Assembly (NCBI RefSeq): GCF_016765635.1
Contig: NZ_JAESVD010000003.1
Location: 1 to 64,000, forward strand
From: Shewanella schlegeliana
GTDB lineage: Bacteria; Pseudomonadota; Gammaproteobacteria; Enterobacterales; Shewanellaceae
DNA length: 64,000 nt
Direction of reading: 5' to 3'
Of this stretch, positions 16,301-25,211 are shown piece after piece. Position numbers and translations under genes: made by a program. The notes beneath the pieces are model-generated. The model worked only from the letters and a program-made list of their open reading frames with translations, did not search any database and had not been told where the DNA came from. Numbering within the stretch: the first letter of the stretch is position 1; the number at the start of each line of letters is the position of its first letter.

Positions 16301-19069
16301 CTTATAACAACCAAATCTGAAATTGAACGTGATGAGTTGAAACATACAATTGATAGCGGCTTATATAGGGTTGACTGGCTGAGGCTTTGGTATAAAGACA
16401 TTGGTCTTAAGTTACTTAGTGATGAGGCTGTAGAATTGCTAATAGAAAGTGATTCTAATCGCCAAATAAATGAACTAGAAAGTACAATTGAAAACTCTAA
16501 TGCATATCTGGAACTCGCTCAAATAGCATTTTTTCATGATAAGTTAGAGTTGTATGAAGAATGCTTAAAAAAGACATGGGACTTTGTACTTGGTTATGGG
16601 CATCACAAAGATCCAATGATCTTTGATATTTTGAAAGCTGTAGATTATCTTTCTGCGATAGATCCAGATTCAGCCCTGACAGTATTAGAAAGAATCTCAC
16701 CAATCATTTTCAATATCTCAGAGTTTACCGATGGAGATGGAACTAGACATTCTACGTCCTCATTATCATCCTTAGTTGCGAGGTTAAACCCGCAAACAGC
16801 AGCTTCAATGTATGAAAAGAACCTCATCGATGGGGAATGGTCCTATGCTGAAGAGGCCATTTTGAGCTTGCTTCAAAGGTGTAGTTTTTCTTTACCTATA
16901 GTAAAGAGTTTGTACCTTACAGGTCTAGATTCTGCCAATCATCAAAAACTCAGAGAGCAAATTGAAAATGGAGATGCAACTGCTATTCAGATTTCAAATG
17001 AAATTGAGTGCTTACTTGGTATTAATGTTCAACGAGCGTCAGAAGATAAGCATTCGAAGACAGATGAGTTCGATGATAAAATAACATTACAACCATCGGA
17101 TTACCCGCCAGAAAAATACCAAGAACTGGTAGCCGCTCTAAAAGGGAAATACAGTACTCGTAAATTCTGGAAATCGTGGTATCAACATTGGGTTGAGCAA
17201 GATAAGGAACTTGAGTTACTACAACTATTCATTCCGCAAATACCAACACTCACTGATCGTCTTGATGATAAGCGATACTTGCTAGATTTACTGTTTTTAA
17301 GCCAGAGAAAACTGAACGGCAAAGCACAAGCATTTAAGTTGTTGGTCGCCGCTCATAATGCAATGAATGGTTGGTCTGATTGGTATGAGAGTTCTGAGAA
17401 CAGCATCATTAGACTTAAAATTGTTGCAGAACAATATCCTAAAAAAATTGATGAGTTTATTAAGCTAACTACATCTGAGCCAGCTAGTTGGAAAAGTAAG
17501 TTTGGTGACTTAATTATTCCTAATGATAAATTAGTATTTTTATTATCTCAAAGTGGTAGAAGTGAAGAAGCGCTTCAACTGACATTCAAGATGGTTGAAA
17601 GCTTAGAAGAAAGCGTACGTAATCTAAAGCTAACAAAACCAACCTGGGATTGGCAACGAGACGACTCTGCAGAAGAAGCTTTAACTAAATGCTTAGTTGC
17701 AAGGCTTAAGCTCCCCATCCCATCCATTAAACTATGGGTAATAGAGCAAATTTCATGTCTATTAGTTGAGAAACACTCAAGAATTGAAGACTTGTTAAAA
17801 CAAGACTTAGCTAATAGAAAGCAGGAATCTGAATGCGTAGAAGTACTATGTGTATTTTTAGTCGCCAAATCTAAAGGGTATAGTTGTCCTACTAATTTAG
17901 GGCAGTATGTAAATGCAAGGTCTACACTGTCTGATTTAATTCTCAATGAGTTAATTACAACCCCCCTGGATTTCGGAAGAGATGCTTATGTATTCACTCC
18001 TTTTGCAGTTCTAGATGGTGATAATCATCGATTTGAATATTATCAAGGAAGCCATGTTCCATTTTTGTATCACTCATGGCTCAAGAAAGAAGAGGAAAGA
18101 ACGGGCCTAGCTTTCACTGACCACTATCGCTCTGAGTGGAATAATACTTTTGAATATATTCCATCATCAGCGACAACTATTGATTACTTTATGGGTGGTG
18201 ATAGACAAAGAACTACAGGTCAATTTTACACGCAAGCAAGTCATCGTGGTCGTTCCGCTTATTTGCGAACAATAGAGAATGCAAAGCAGTTCTTCGGTAT
18301 GCCAGATTCTTACGCAGCACATTTATCAATACCTGCATTGCCTATCGAGCCCGCATTTATAGGACTCGTACCTAGAAAACCGACATGGGTACCTGAATGG
18401 GAAAGTGAAATACTCCCTGACAGAGATAACTTGATTCGGTTTATTAAAGACATATTATTCCGCTTTACTACAGCTAACGAATCCCATGATTTGTTAGCTC
18501 TTTCGATGCCAATTAAGCTTGATAACGATTGTTGGATTGATTTAACAATGGTTAAAGCAACAGCTGGTTTTGAAGAAACTACAAATATTGAAATACAAGA
18601 ACGCATGGGTTGTTTAACCGTTGCTTCTCTTCTGAAGCCAGAGCTGTCTTATGAGTTTGACGTTAAAAAACAATCCGAAAGTAGGATGTTAGCTGTTACT
18701 CCTTTCCCATTCATGAGATACGGACATTGGCATTCAGACCTTGAATCTAGAGGTCTTTATATTCCTATGTGTAATATTGATAGAAAGCAGCTAGTCGGTT
18801 CATCTATTGGTAGTCAATTTTGTTATTCGGTTGATGATACCAAAATTGGTTTTTCTTCGTATTGGTATAATGATTGGCTGCCAGTTCACCCCAAAGGTAT
18901 TCGCTCTCTTTGTGGCTCTTATACCGCAGTACAAAAAGATAATTATGCCCGTTGGTTGCAGGTTAGTACTAAAAAGAAATACTTCTACTCTTGTAAGGTT
19001 ACAGTCCTTTCATCTAAAGATACTTTTCGAGAGCATGTGATTGAAGAGTTAGTTTTTACTATTGAATAA
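13304..19069 (+). CDS. nuclease-STAND NTPase, Avs/AVAST-like antiphage protein
   Basis: A single 1921-residue chain. The N terminus (GYDYQTLQGVKLL, then GIDDIV ... FWQVKF with D54, Q68 and K70) fits a Cap4/DUF4297-type PD-(D/E)xK endonuclease domain. A STAND NTPase follows: P-loop GKPGAGKS at 276-283 and Walker B VLIDGLDH near 368-375. The remaining 1300 residues are largely helical and repeat-like, the part that in Avs proteins senses a phage protein. Known Avs proteins form tetramers on binding phage terminase or portal and then degrade DNA. The domain order and size agree with that class. Which Avs type it belongs to, and the trigger, cannot be told here. The start ATG has only a weak ribosome-binding site. 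Confidence 0.8.
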   Translation: MKVKNSAIIYTGYDYQTLQGVKLLAEWIHSPTRYLRVAFEADRDGNEAPEGIDDIVCERPDGVKDFWQVKFTPSSEKHENGLTWDWLLKISGKTAKSRSILKKLFDAISAVPDEKLGDVVLLTNKRPDRVMESCLCEENINFTQIDTDTQSKIIHQLGSCEAAKLFFSRLTIQHSDYDYPATNRSVRSELLKFSDHAGVERLIARSREWAMFKNNPPENGWIRLNHVREVLSPKRPEPIPEIFSVPKDYSLPNNEFHNGLFTNIINSSGGVITLTGKPGAGKSTYLSYLCQSLELQDIPLVRHHYFLSLGDSTDDRLSPRVVAESLLYQINSFHKEIGADTSQPENLREALKSCADYYKTKGKVFVVLIDGLDHVWRDNAKNKKPLDETFRQLLPTTDNLVILVGTQPVDDELLPRILLTHSPKRNWHWLPEMSGNSIYEFLKLHVESGRLFMNCHDDHVDEEIQKSARALLDNTNGYPLHLIYSVEFLSQNGLALSSYQVERLPPCSDGNITTYYSELWRSLTYRQQDVLHLCSGFQFAWPRQAIGTVVKDEHDYAPSVDAVAHMLSEGISGSRPFHESLVVFVQNQEDHQQRINALLPCVCDWLCSKAPIHLKDNWLWSSQARAGDSSELRLGVTRDWVLDKLVIGMPVKSCIRLLSEAETYAFRELKYAEAFRHRELKTRLFNGPEFQTWDSTSLGILSLVNADEPSLNEIISGQNEYSPIKLAILAIVLWSTGKREQAKLLSMSAIDRYRSKTKLLSSRHSQNDEAEVTALIKAGVLTDSLNYDVIFENEIFSDWSEGCLASFRNACLIKKDLGLLLRAWDCLPAKAPQIFQFELGAIRLSIVEDADITCRPEYKHFSSQKLSCFVDLYSKHKFSSITAYDFVSTSLSQFKVKASSDYYDWFFSSLCIRLNAEGDYSWLPVSASSEQVDTSNHYHLLNELSDWISRELVAGNSLHFDFVCSIFPSAPILDEIQWESRRSDITLKRKWIEIAADCHLITTKSEIERDELKHTIDSGLYRVDWLRLWYKDIGLKLLSDEAVELLIESDSNRQINELESTIENSNAYLELAQIAFFHDKLELYEECLKKTWDFVLGYGHHKDPMIFDILKAVDYLSAIDPDSALTVLERISPIIFNISEFTDGDGTRHSTSSLSSLVARLNPQTAASMYEKNLIDGEWSYAEEAILSLLQRCSFSLPIVKSLYLTGLDSANHQKLREQIENGDATAIQISNEIECLLGINVQRASEDKHSKTDEFDDKITLQPSDYPPEKYQELVAALKGKYSTRKFWKSWYQHWVEQDKELELLQLFIPQIPTLTDRLDDKRYLLDLLFLSQRKLNGKAQAFKLLVAAHNAMNGWSDWYESSENSIIRLKIVAEQYPKKIDEFIKLTTSEPASWKSKFGDLIIPNDKLVFLLSQSGRSEEALQLTFKMVESLEESVRNLKLTKPTWDWQRDDSAEEALTKCLVARLKLPIPSIKLWVIEQISCLLVEKHSRIEDLLKQDLANRKQESECVEVLCVFLVAKSKGYSCPTNLGQYVNARSTLSDLILNELITTPLDFGRDAYVFTPFAVLDGDNHRFEYYQGSHVPFLYHSWLKKEEERTGLAFTDHYRSEWNNTFEYIPSSATTIDYFMGGDRQRTTGQFYTQASHRGRSAYLRTIENAKQFFGMPDSYAAHLSIPALPIEPAFIGLVPRKPTWVPEWESEILPDRDNLIRFIKDILFRFTTANESHDLLALSMPIKLDNDCWIDLTMVKATAGFEETTNIEIQERMGCLTVASLLKPELSYEFDVKKQSESRMLAVTPFPFMRYGHWHSDLESRGLYIPMCNIDRKQLVGSSIGSQFCYSVDDTKIGFSSYWYNDWLPVHPKGIRSLCGSYTAVQKDNYARWLQVSTKKKYFYSCKVTVLSSKDTFREHVIEELVFTIE

Positions 19070-19157
19070 AAATCGTCAGGAAATATTACCTTTTAAATTT
19101 TAACAATGTTTTCAAGTCAATATTGGACAAAAGCTATAATTCACTTTTGTCCAATTC

Positions 19158-19484
19158 CTACTCGCCTCTATCGATAGATTTAGACAACTGCGCTATCAAA
19201 ATATCTTTTTCTTCATCACTCATTTGATCTAAAAGACATAGTAGTTGGGCACTCTTTTCTGACTCACAGAAAAAATAAGCCACAGGCACACCTAGCTCGT
19301 CCGCCATCGCTTTTAGCGTGGCGTAATCGGGAGTATGCTTGCCTTTCTCATAATGATTCATGCGTGCGCTTGCCGTCCCCGGTTCCATTCCTAACTGAAT
19401 GCCCAGTTGCTTTTGGCTGATACCCAGCGCTTTTCTTGCCTGCTTAAGCCTAAGCGGCAGTGGATTGATCTGCTTTTCTGACAC
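19158..19484 (-). CDS. Xre/Cro-type regulator of the transposon
   Basis: A 108-residue helix-turn-helix protein. The HTH is at about residues 10-65 (LKQARKALGISQKQLGIQLG ... YEKGKHTPDYATLKAMADEL), followed by a short helical tail. The start is GTG at 19484. The palindrome CTAAGGAATCCTTAG lies upstream, and the same pattern occurs in front of tniQ, so the protein is predicted to repress itself and the tniQ-cas operon. Xre regulators are a regular part of I-F3 transposons, where they control the Cas genes and guide expression and allow a burst of activity on entry into a new cell. Here it sits far from tniQ, divergent from the helicase module. Confidence 0.88.
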   Translation of the reverse strand: MSEKQINPLPLRLKQARKALGISQKQLGIQLGMEPGTASARMNHYEKGKHTPDYATLKAMADELGVPVAYFFCESEKSAQLLCLLDQMSDEEKDILIAQLSKSIDRGE

Positions 19485-19510
19485 TTGTTCATTATTGTCT
19501 GATCCTAGAT

Positions 19511-19561
19511 AACTTAGATTGTCTTAGTTTTTTCACTTAAGGTATACTAAGGAATCCTTAG
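19511..19561. promoter_or_regulatory. Xre autoregulatory operators
   Basis: A perfect 15-bp palindrome CTAAGGAATCCTTAG at 19547-19561 matches the site before tniQ in half-sites and five-base spacing. A second pair, CTTAG-ATTGT-CTTAG at 19513-19527, has the same spacing but parallel halves. The region separates xre from the rightward helicase module and could control both. Confidence 0.65.
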
Positions 19562-19692
19562 CTTTTTAAGTGACATTGTCAAGTTTTAGCCTAATTAGAT
19601 AAGAATCGAATCGATAAGAGGGAGAACAGATAGAGGAAAACAATAAGAAAAACGTCACGGATTGGCTCATTACATATTGAAATTATTAACAA

Positions 19693-20229
19693 TTGGTAAA
19701 TACCGTGAACGAATCAAAAATCCGTATAAACAAAATACTTATTAGTATCTTAAAAAGTAAAACACTGTCTCAATTTACTGCTATTGAGTTGAAAAAATTG
19801 TTCATAGAACAAGTTCCAGCCACAAAAAATAAAGATGCCAGCCAACTAGTGCATAGAACACTCAGCAAATTATGCCAAATTGGGTTCCTAGAAAAGCGTA
19901 CTGATAGCAAAAAGGTATTATTTTCTAAGACATTAACTTTTGATGAGAGTCGTCTATATCCAAGTAAACCACGCAGCCAAACGCCACAACCGAGTGTAGT
20001 GAACCGCGGTACAGCTCAATTACAGAAACTCAAAGCCACACTTAACCAATATCAAATTGACCTGTTGGGACATATTGGTGAAGCCGAGGAGTTTAAACGG
20101 CTATTTCACGAGTACCCTGAAACAAAAGCGACTCTATATTGCCGCTATATGGATGCACGTAATCAAAGCTCATCAATGGTTGGTAAGATTAAAGCCGTAG
20201 AAGCCTGTATTAGCACGTTAGAAGGGTAA
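19693..20229 (+). CDS. unknown 178-residue protein paired with a helicase
   Basis: Starts with TTG at 19693 or, perhaps better, GTG at 19705; there is no ATG nearby. The first 80 residues look like a winged-helix domain (FTAIELKKLFIEQVPATK ... LSKLCQIGFLEKRTDSKKV). The second half, after a Pro/Ser/Gln linker near 93-107, is a helical hairpin with possible coiled coil (AQLQKLKATLNQYQIDLLGH). It ends four bases before the helicase start, so the two are co-transcribed and probably co-translated. It may load or position the helicase on DNA. I recognise no named family. Confidence 0.7.
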   Translation: MVNTVNESKIRINKILISILKSKTLSQFTAIELKKLFIEQVPATKNKDASQLVHRTLSKLCQIGFLEKRTDSKKVLFSKTLTFDESRLYPSKPRSQTPQPSVVNRGTAQLQKLKATLNQYQIDLLGHIGEAEEFKRLFHEYPETKATLYCRYMDARNQSSSMVGKIKAVEACISTLEG

Positions 20230-20233
20230 TGCT

Positions 20234-21634
20234 GTGAAACTAAGGTCATGGCAGCATGCTTGCGTTAAAAAGGCACTTAAGGTCTACCAATCACAAAGCC
20301 ACTTTATGTGCTTAGCAACGCCAGGGGCTGGTAAAACGGTCATGGCTGCTGAGCTAGCAGCAAAGTTAATCGAGATGGGTAACGTTGACTTTGTCTTATG
20401 TTTCTCACCATCATCAGAAGTTAACGAGAGCATTAGATCGACTTTTTCACGTCGACTACAAAAACGTTTTGACGGTTTAATAGGAGCGATAGGAAGCGTT
20501 TTCACTTACCAATCTATGTCCTCTTTAACACCTGCTTTCTGGCAACTGCTTCATAGTCACAATGTCTTGGTTATTATGGATGAAGTACATCATTTAAAAG
20601 GCACGGAGCTTAATAATGCCAATGCCTGGGGAGAAGAGGTTCTTGTTAATATTCAAGATAAAGCCAAGTATACATTGGCCTTGTCTGGCACCCCTTGGCG
20701 TTCAGATGCTGCTCCTATCGTATTATCGAAATTCACTGAGCCTGATAACACGATTCACTGTGATTTTGTTTATGGTTTAAAACAGGCTGTTACTGATGCT
20801 GTATGTAGACAACCTAATATAGCGCTAATAGATAACGATAAAATCAGGTTAAATGACAATTGGGAATCTGAAACGTTTACCTCTATAGCAGCGCTATTAG
20901 AAGGCTCAAGTTTCGGCTATGAAGCACTAATACATAATCAGCAAATTTGTCATTACATGCTTAATCAAGGCGTTGGTAAACTAAAAGATATACGTAGAAC
21001 CTCTCCCTTAGCAGGTGGACTTATTGTTGCTTCATCAATTAAGCACGCTAAACAGCTTTACCAAACGCTAGTGACCGACTTTAAGCAAACGGCCTGTATC
21101 GTTACCTCCAAGTTGAAGCATCCTTCACACACGATTAAATCTTTTAGACAGAGCGATATTCAATGGATAGTTAGTGTTGGTATGATCTCTGAGGGCACTG
21201 ATATTCCAAGGCTACAAGTTTGCTGTCACCTGAGTCGCATCAAAACAGAGATGCATTATCGCCAGGTGTTAGGTCGGATCTTGAGAGTCACTTCCTGTGA
21301 TGCTCAACAAGCTTGGTTATTCACTTTAGCTGAAGCTAGCTTTATTGAATTTGCTTATCGTATCGATCAGGATCTTCCCGATATGTCCGTCGTTTTTGAA
21401 CAAGATGAGCAACAAGAACTAAACTTGGCTTTATCTCATAAACCGACCTCTACAGAGTTTAACCACGACGTAAGCAGCAATCTACACTTCTCAGATATAT
21501 CACTATCCACTAAAGCAGCCATCCCACCACATCTAACTGATATTGAGGAAGAGAACAGTTACAACTTGGCCCTGTTAGGCGGATACAAAGAACAAATAGT
21601 GAGGATGTTTGATACTCATTTACTGAGTAGTTGA
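20234..21634 (+). CDS. superfamily II DNA/RNA helicase
   Basis: A 466-residue helicase starting at GTG 20234. Motif I is ATPGAGKT near residues 27-34, motif II MDEVHH, motif III LSGTPWR. In the second RecA domain are EGTDIPR and the arginine-finger region YRQVLGRILR. The compact chain has only about 60 residues beyond the core, no nuclease domain and no zinc finger. Together with the upstream 178-residue protein it forms a two-gene module convergent with tnsC. It could be a defence module or a helper of the transposon. The helicase call is firm, its role open. Confidence 0.85.
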   Translation: MKLRSWQHACVKKALKVYQSQSHFMCLATPGAGKTVMAAELAAKLIEMGNVDFVLCFSPSSEVNESIRSTFSRRLQKRFDGLIGAIGSVFTYQSMSSLTPAFWQLLHSHNVLVIMDEVHHLKGTELNNANAWGEEVLVNIQDKAKYTLALSGTPWRSDAAPIVLSKFTEPDNTIHCDFVYGLKQAVTDAVCRQPNIALIDNDKIRLNDNWESETFTSIAALLEGSSFGYEALIHNQQICHYMLNQGVGKLKDIRRTSPLAGGLIVASSIKHAKQLYQTLVTDFKQTACIVTSKLKHPSHTIKSFRQSDIQWIVSVGMISEGTDIPRLQVCCHLSRIKTEMHYRQVLGRILRVTSCDAQQAWLFTLAEASFIEFAYRIDQDLPDMSVVFEQDEQQELNLALSHKPTSTEFNHDVSSNLHFSDISLSTKAAIPPHLTDIEEENSYNLALLGGYKEQIVRMFDTHLLSS

Positions 21635-21692
21635 GCTAAGGTCTATAAATTTGATTTGAGGTATTCTCCAAACGACTAAATCCTCTCCTTCA

Positions 21693-22691
21693 TTACTTCA
21701 AACTCAAGATATCATTGAGCGCCATCGGCTTAGTATACTTTGGACCTATTGTAAGCTGATCAACAGTTTGCATATCAGAGTTAATGCGTGAAGCACTTTC
21801 AACCTCTTTAAACTTCAAATTTTCAATAGGAATTTCGAACAAATTGGGTTGCTCAGGAAACAGCCTTGAGTAAGCTGATATCAGGTGCCTTATAGATATC
21901 GTATTACTCTTTTGATTTAATGCACAAATTAACGCTTCTATTAATAATTCTTTTAATAAACGATTTTCACCGTTACTTGCGGCAAATAAACGAGCAGAGA
22001 GATCTGGAGATGCAAAATCTGGTGGAAACGCAAGTGGCATGCGACAGGCCAAACCCTTGATATAGCTGAGATAATATTTTCTTTTAACATTATCTATGTA
22101 ATGAAAATGAGTCAGTTTTCGTCTACGAATAAGTCGAGATTCCCATTGAGGATCCTCGCAAATTTGCTCAGCCCATGGCATTCCTACAAAAGCTATCGGA
22201 ACTTGAGCCTCCTCGCTTATGTATTTTAGAGAGTTACCAATAGCTTGACGCTCTTGCTTACTTTTATATTCGAGTATCTCTTGAAACTCATTGATAATAA
22301 TCAGCTCAACCTTAGTGCGTTTTAAGGCATTTACTAACTTCTGCTCTAAATTTGTAGCAAAGCCCCGGCGCTTGTATTGACTAGTACCAAATAGCTCAAG
22401 ATCATGAAGCATCTGAACGAGAGTACTATCCAGGTCACGCTTAGCAGATATACGAGTTACTAATATTGGCGTTTGTCTACAACTTAGTTGAGAGGCCAAT
22501 GCCTTGTCCTTGTAATGGTCAATCAAAGCACTTTTCCCTGTTCCAGCTTCACCCGTAATCAAGATGCATTGCTGATCTTTCGAGAGCAAACGCCGCGATC
22601 TTAAACTGTCCAGCTCATCCATTATATTTTTCACATGATCGTGCTCTATATAACATAAGGAAAACTGTGTCGCTGTAGCCATTATATCCAT
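21693..22691 (-). CDS. tnsC: TnsC, AAA+ target-selection ATPase
   Basis: A 332-residue AAA+ protein that in Tn7 systems forms a ring on target DNA marked by TniQ-Cascade and activates TnsA-TnsB. Walker A is GEAGTGKS at residues 47-54. Walker B reads IIINEFQE with Asn134 where an Asp is usual, while the catalytic Glu135 is kept. Sensor and arginine-finger region follow (IAFVGMPWAEQI ... ESRLIRRRK). It starts two bases after the tnsB stop and is the last gene of the tnsABC operon, converging with the helicase. Confidence 0.93.
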   Translation of the reverse strand: MDIMATATQFSLCYIEHDHVKNIMDELDSLRSRRLLSKDQQCILITGEAGTGKSALIDHYKDKALASQLSCRQTPILVTRISAKRDLDSTLVQMLHDLELFGTSQYKRRGFATNLEQKLVNALKRTKVELIIINEFQEILEYKSKQERQAIGNSLKYISEEAQVPIAFVGMPWAEQICEDPQWESRLIRRRKLTHFHYIDNVKRKYYLSYIKGLACRMPLAFPPDFASPDLSARLFAASNGENRLLKELLIEALICALNQKSNTISIRHLISAYSRLFPEQPNLFEIPIENLKFKEVESASRINSDMQTVDQLTIGPKYTKPMALNDILSLK

Positions 22692-22693
22692 AC

Positions 22694-24547
22694 TTAAAAC
22701 GCCTCTATGTCATCACTATTCCAATCAAAGGTGTCGATGCTATTGTTATCATTTTTAGGCGCCTTCACAGATGGTAAAGTTTGCGAGGTATTCACAGGTA
22801 CCGTTGAATGAGCAGTATTACTGTCAATGCCTTGGTATTTTGCTAACTTCTTCATTCCTTTTTGCTTTTGTTTGTTAGCCCATGCTTGATTGACCATCTG
22901 ATCAATTTCCAACCGGCTCTGCGCAATCGATACTGAGTCTTGAGAGTCGGTAACGTTTTTTCGGCGATTCTTAATATTGACCTTGTGCTGAGTTAGCGTG
23001 AGTCCAATGATATAGTCACCGGAATCTTTAGCGGGCACCTTGAGGTAGCACTCTTGCTGTTCAAGATAAACATAAATGTAGCTTAAATCATGAGGGTTAA
23101 TTTTAATATCAGCTTTCAAGCCACGCTTAGAGGCAACTGGCGTGTATTTTCGATACTCCAATAACTCCGGTGAATCGTACCGCAAGTGCAAAAACTGTAT
23201 ACCATCTTTTGAAATAGAACGAGTGTCTAAAATTCCTAGTTTGACACACAGATGCTCTTGGTCATCACCGGTATATTGGATCGGTGGGTAAACAGACATC
23301 CCCTCATACCATTTTGCAATTGGCACTCGTGTTTTTCGGTCATCTGCTTTTTGGTTATAAACCTCAATAATCCATTTGTGCAGTAATTCATTAAACAAAC
23401 TAAAACTTATGGCAGCTTCTTTATCAGGTTGATAATCCCCTTTGGCGTCTACACTTCTAAAGTTTTTCCCTGGAAGTGAGTCTAAAAACTCAGTGTTTAA
23501 CGTTCTAAAGAAGCGCTCGACTTTGGGCTTTTTCCAAGGTTTGCCAACGGGATTGTAACTCGTGTTAATACCAAGCTCTTTACAAGCTGACTCTAACGAA
23601 TCCCCCCAAAACTCAACCCCATTATCAACGACTAAAAGCTCAATTTTTCCATGGCAAGGCCACTCGGTATTAATACTTGAAAATCTATCTATTACATCAT
23701 CTTTGCTCAGCATCGTATTAATTAATGCTGCTCGAATAGATAAATAACTAGGCTCATTAAAACTGACGTAAAAACCCACAACACAACTACTGTAGCAATC
23801 AACGAGTGCGGTAATGGTTGGCCGACCAATCACGGTCTGGTTATCTTCCATTAATACGGTGAAATCTAGTACCGTATGATCAATCTCTACTCGCTCCATG
23901 ACACTGGTTGGCTCAGCAAATTTATCACCTAGCTTGTATTTTTTTTGCACATAGCTACGACCAAAACGAGCTAAGTCAACATCATAGGGTTCTAAATTTT
24001 TAATACGAGCATTAAAGCCAGTATAGGAAATAGGAATAATTTCTCCTGAAACTAAACGGCTATTTTCGACTTGAATTAGATCACAATAATAACGATAGGT
24101 AGTTGCGATACTTGGACGCTCCTTTCGCAAATACTTATCTTCTAATGCTTTATTAAAATAAAAATCCCCACTGCTATTTTTAAGGCTTCTGTTACCTTTT
24201 TTGCCATGGGAGGGAATAAGTGCAGTTATACAGAAATTAGACTTTCGAAACTTACTATACCAAGCAGCAATAGCACGCCACTTTGGCTTAGATTCATTAT
24301 CATAGGAGGTCATCTGTGCCAGCAGAGGATCAATATTCTTCTGGGTCCAGCCTCCATCTATACGTTTTTCAATAAACCTGATGTAGTACAAACGCTTTTT
24401 AGTTTCATATTGAATTGGTTGATCATACATCTCGAGAGATTTGCTAGCATTAATACTAATCGAGACTTCGGCATCACTATTTACACTAAAAAGCTCTGCA
24501 TCTAGCTCGTCAATTTCATCCCTAAATAGGTCAGTATCTTCATCCAT
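22694..24547 (-). CDS. tnsB: TnsB, DDE transposase
   Basis: A 617-residue Mu/Tn7-family transposase that binds the element ends and joins the 3' ends to the target. The DDE catalytic triad is visible: D223 in EIDHTV, D308 in VVDNGVEFWG, E344 in KPKVERFFRTLN. Helix-turn-helix regions occupy the first 200 residues and a beta-barrel plus tail the last 200. The C-terminal end is acidic (DTFDWNSDDIEAF) and likely contacts TnsC. It overlaps tnsA by 8 nt. Its binding sites are the four repeats at 25212-25287. Confidence 0.96.
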   Translation of the reverse strand: MDEDTDLFRDEIDELDAELFSVNSDAEVSISINASKSLEMYDQPIQYETKKRLYYIRFIEKRIDGGWTQKNIDPLLAQMTSYDNESKPKWRAIAAWYSKFRKSNFCITALIPSHGKKGNRSLKNSSGDFYFNKALEDKYLRKERPSIATTYRYYCDLIQVENSRLVSGEIIPISYTGFNARIKNLEPYDVDLARFGRSYVQKKYKLGDKFAEPTSVMERVEIDHTVLDFTVLMEDNQTVIGRPTITALVDCYSSCVVGFYVSFNEPSYLSIRAALINTMLSKDDVIDRFSSINTEWPCHGKIELLVVDNGVEFWGDSLESACKELGINTSYNPVGKPWKKPKVERFFRTLNTEFLDSLPGKNFRSVDAKGDYQPDKEAAISFSLFNELLHKWIIEVYNQKADDRKTRVPIAKWYEGMSVYPPIQYTGDDQEHLCVKLGILDTRSISKDGIQFLHLRYDSPELLEYRKYTPVASKRGLKADIKINPHDLSYIYVYLEQQECYLKVPAKDSGDYIIGLTLTQHKVNIKNRRKNVTDSQDSVSIAQSRLEIDQMVNQAWANKQKQKGMKKLAKYQGIDSNTAHSTVPVNTSQTLPSVKAPKNDNNSIDTFDWNSDDIEAF

Positions 24548-25169
24548 GGGCGATAGAGAGTTCAGTATCTAAACCAAAAGGAGTCGCATCTAAGTCAAAC
24601 TGTATTAGCCCCTGTGATGCGCCAATTAGAACCAGTTTATTAAGTTGCCCTTGGGTTAACTTGGATTCATCAAGTAACTCACGCACTGTCACGACACCAA
24701 GCCTACGTACCAATGACAATACCCATTCAATTTGAGTATTGTATTTTGAATCTCCAGAATAGCGGTGTAACAGTTTAAGATTATTAAGGAGTGGACCTTT
24801 GTGTAGCTGTCGTTCTGTGATCAATCTGAGTTCTATACCAAGCTCAATACAAAACTGCTGTTTATGCTTAAACCTGTGCTTTACCTCTGGATCACTAGCC
24901 TCTTTTGAACACTTAACTTCATAGTAGATCTGCTTACCATCTGCGCTTGAGACCAGAAAATCAGGGGTATAAGGAAGGGACTTACCGTAATATTGGTAAT
25001 AAAAACCGATAGGTTGTGCTTCAAAGGCTGACACCGATTTACTGTATTCAAAATGAAAACAAGCATCAAACTCTAATGAAGACTCTAGCGTTAACGAAGC
25101 ACGATTCTTTAAGCTAGCGAACTTAAAGAGATTCTTCACGCGAGAGTGCTTTATGTTTCTTTGATACAT
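24540..25169 (-). CDS. tnsA: TnsA, endonuclease cutting the 5' strands
   Basis: A 209-residue restriction-enzyme-fold nuclease that makes Tn7-like elements move by cut-and-paste. Catalytic residues seen: D70 in TPDFLV, E84 and K86 in YYEVK. A winged-helix domain forms the C-terminal third (VVTVRELLDESKLTQGQLNK), the usual TnsC-binding part. It opens the tnsABC operon. Its promoter falls within the outer 130 bases of the element, overlapping or adjoining TnsB sites, so TnsB may repress it. Confidence 0.95.
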   Translation of the reverse strand: MYQRNIKHSRVKNLFKFASLKNRASLTLESSLEFDACFHFEYSKSVSAFEAQPIGFYYQYYGKSLPYTPDFLVSSADGKQIYYEVKCSKEASDPEVKHRFKHKQQFCIELGIELRLITERQLHKGPLLNNLKLLHRYSGDSKYNTQIEWVLSLVRRLGVVTVRELLDESKLTQGQLNKLVLIGASQGLIQFDLDATPFGLDTELSIAHG

Positions 25170-25211
25170 AAAAACACTCGGATGTAGTTAAATGACAAAT
25201 AAACACTACAC

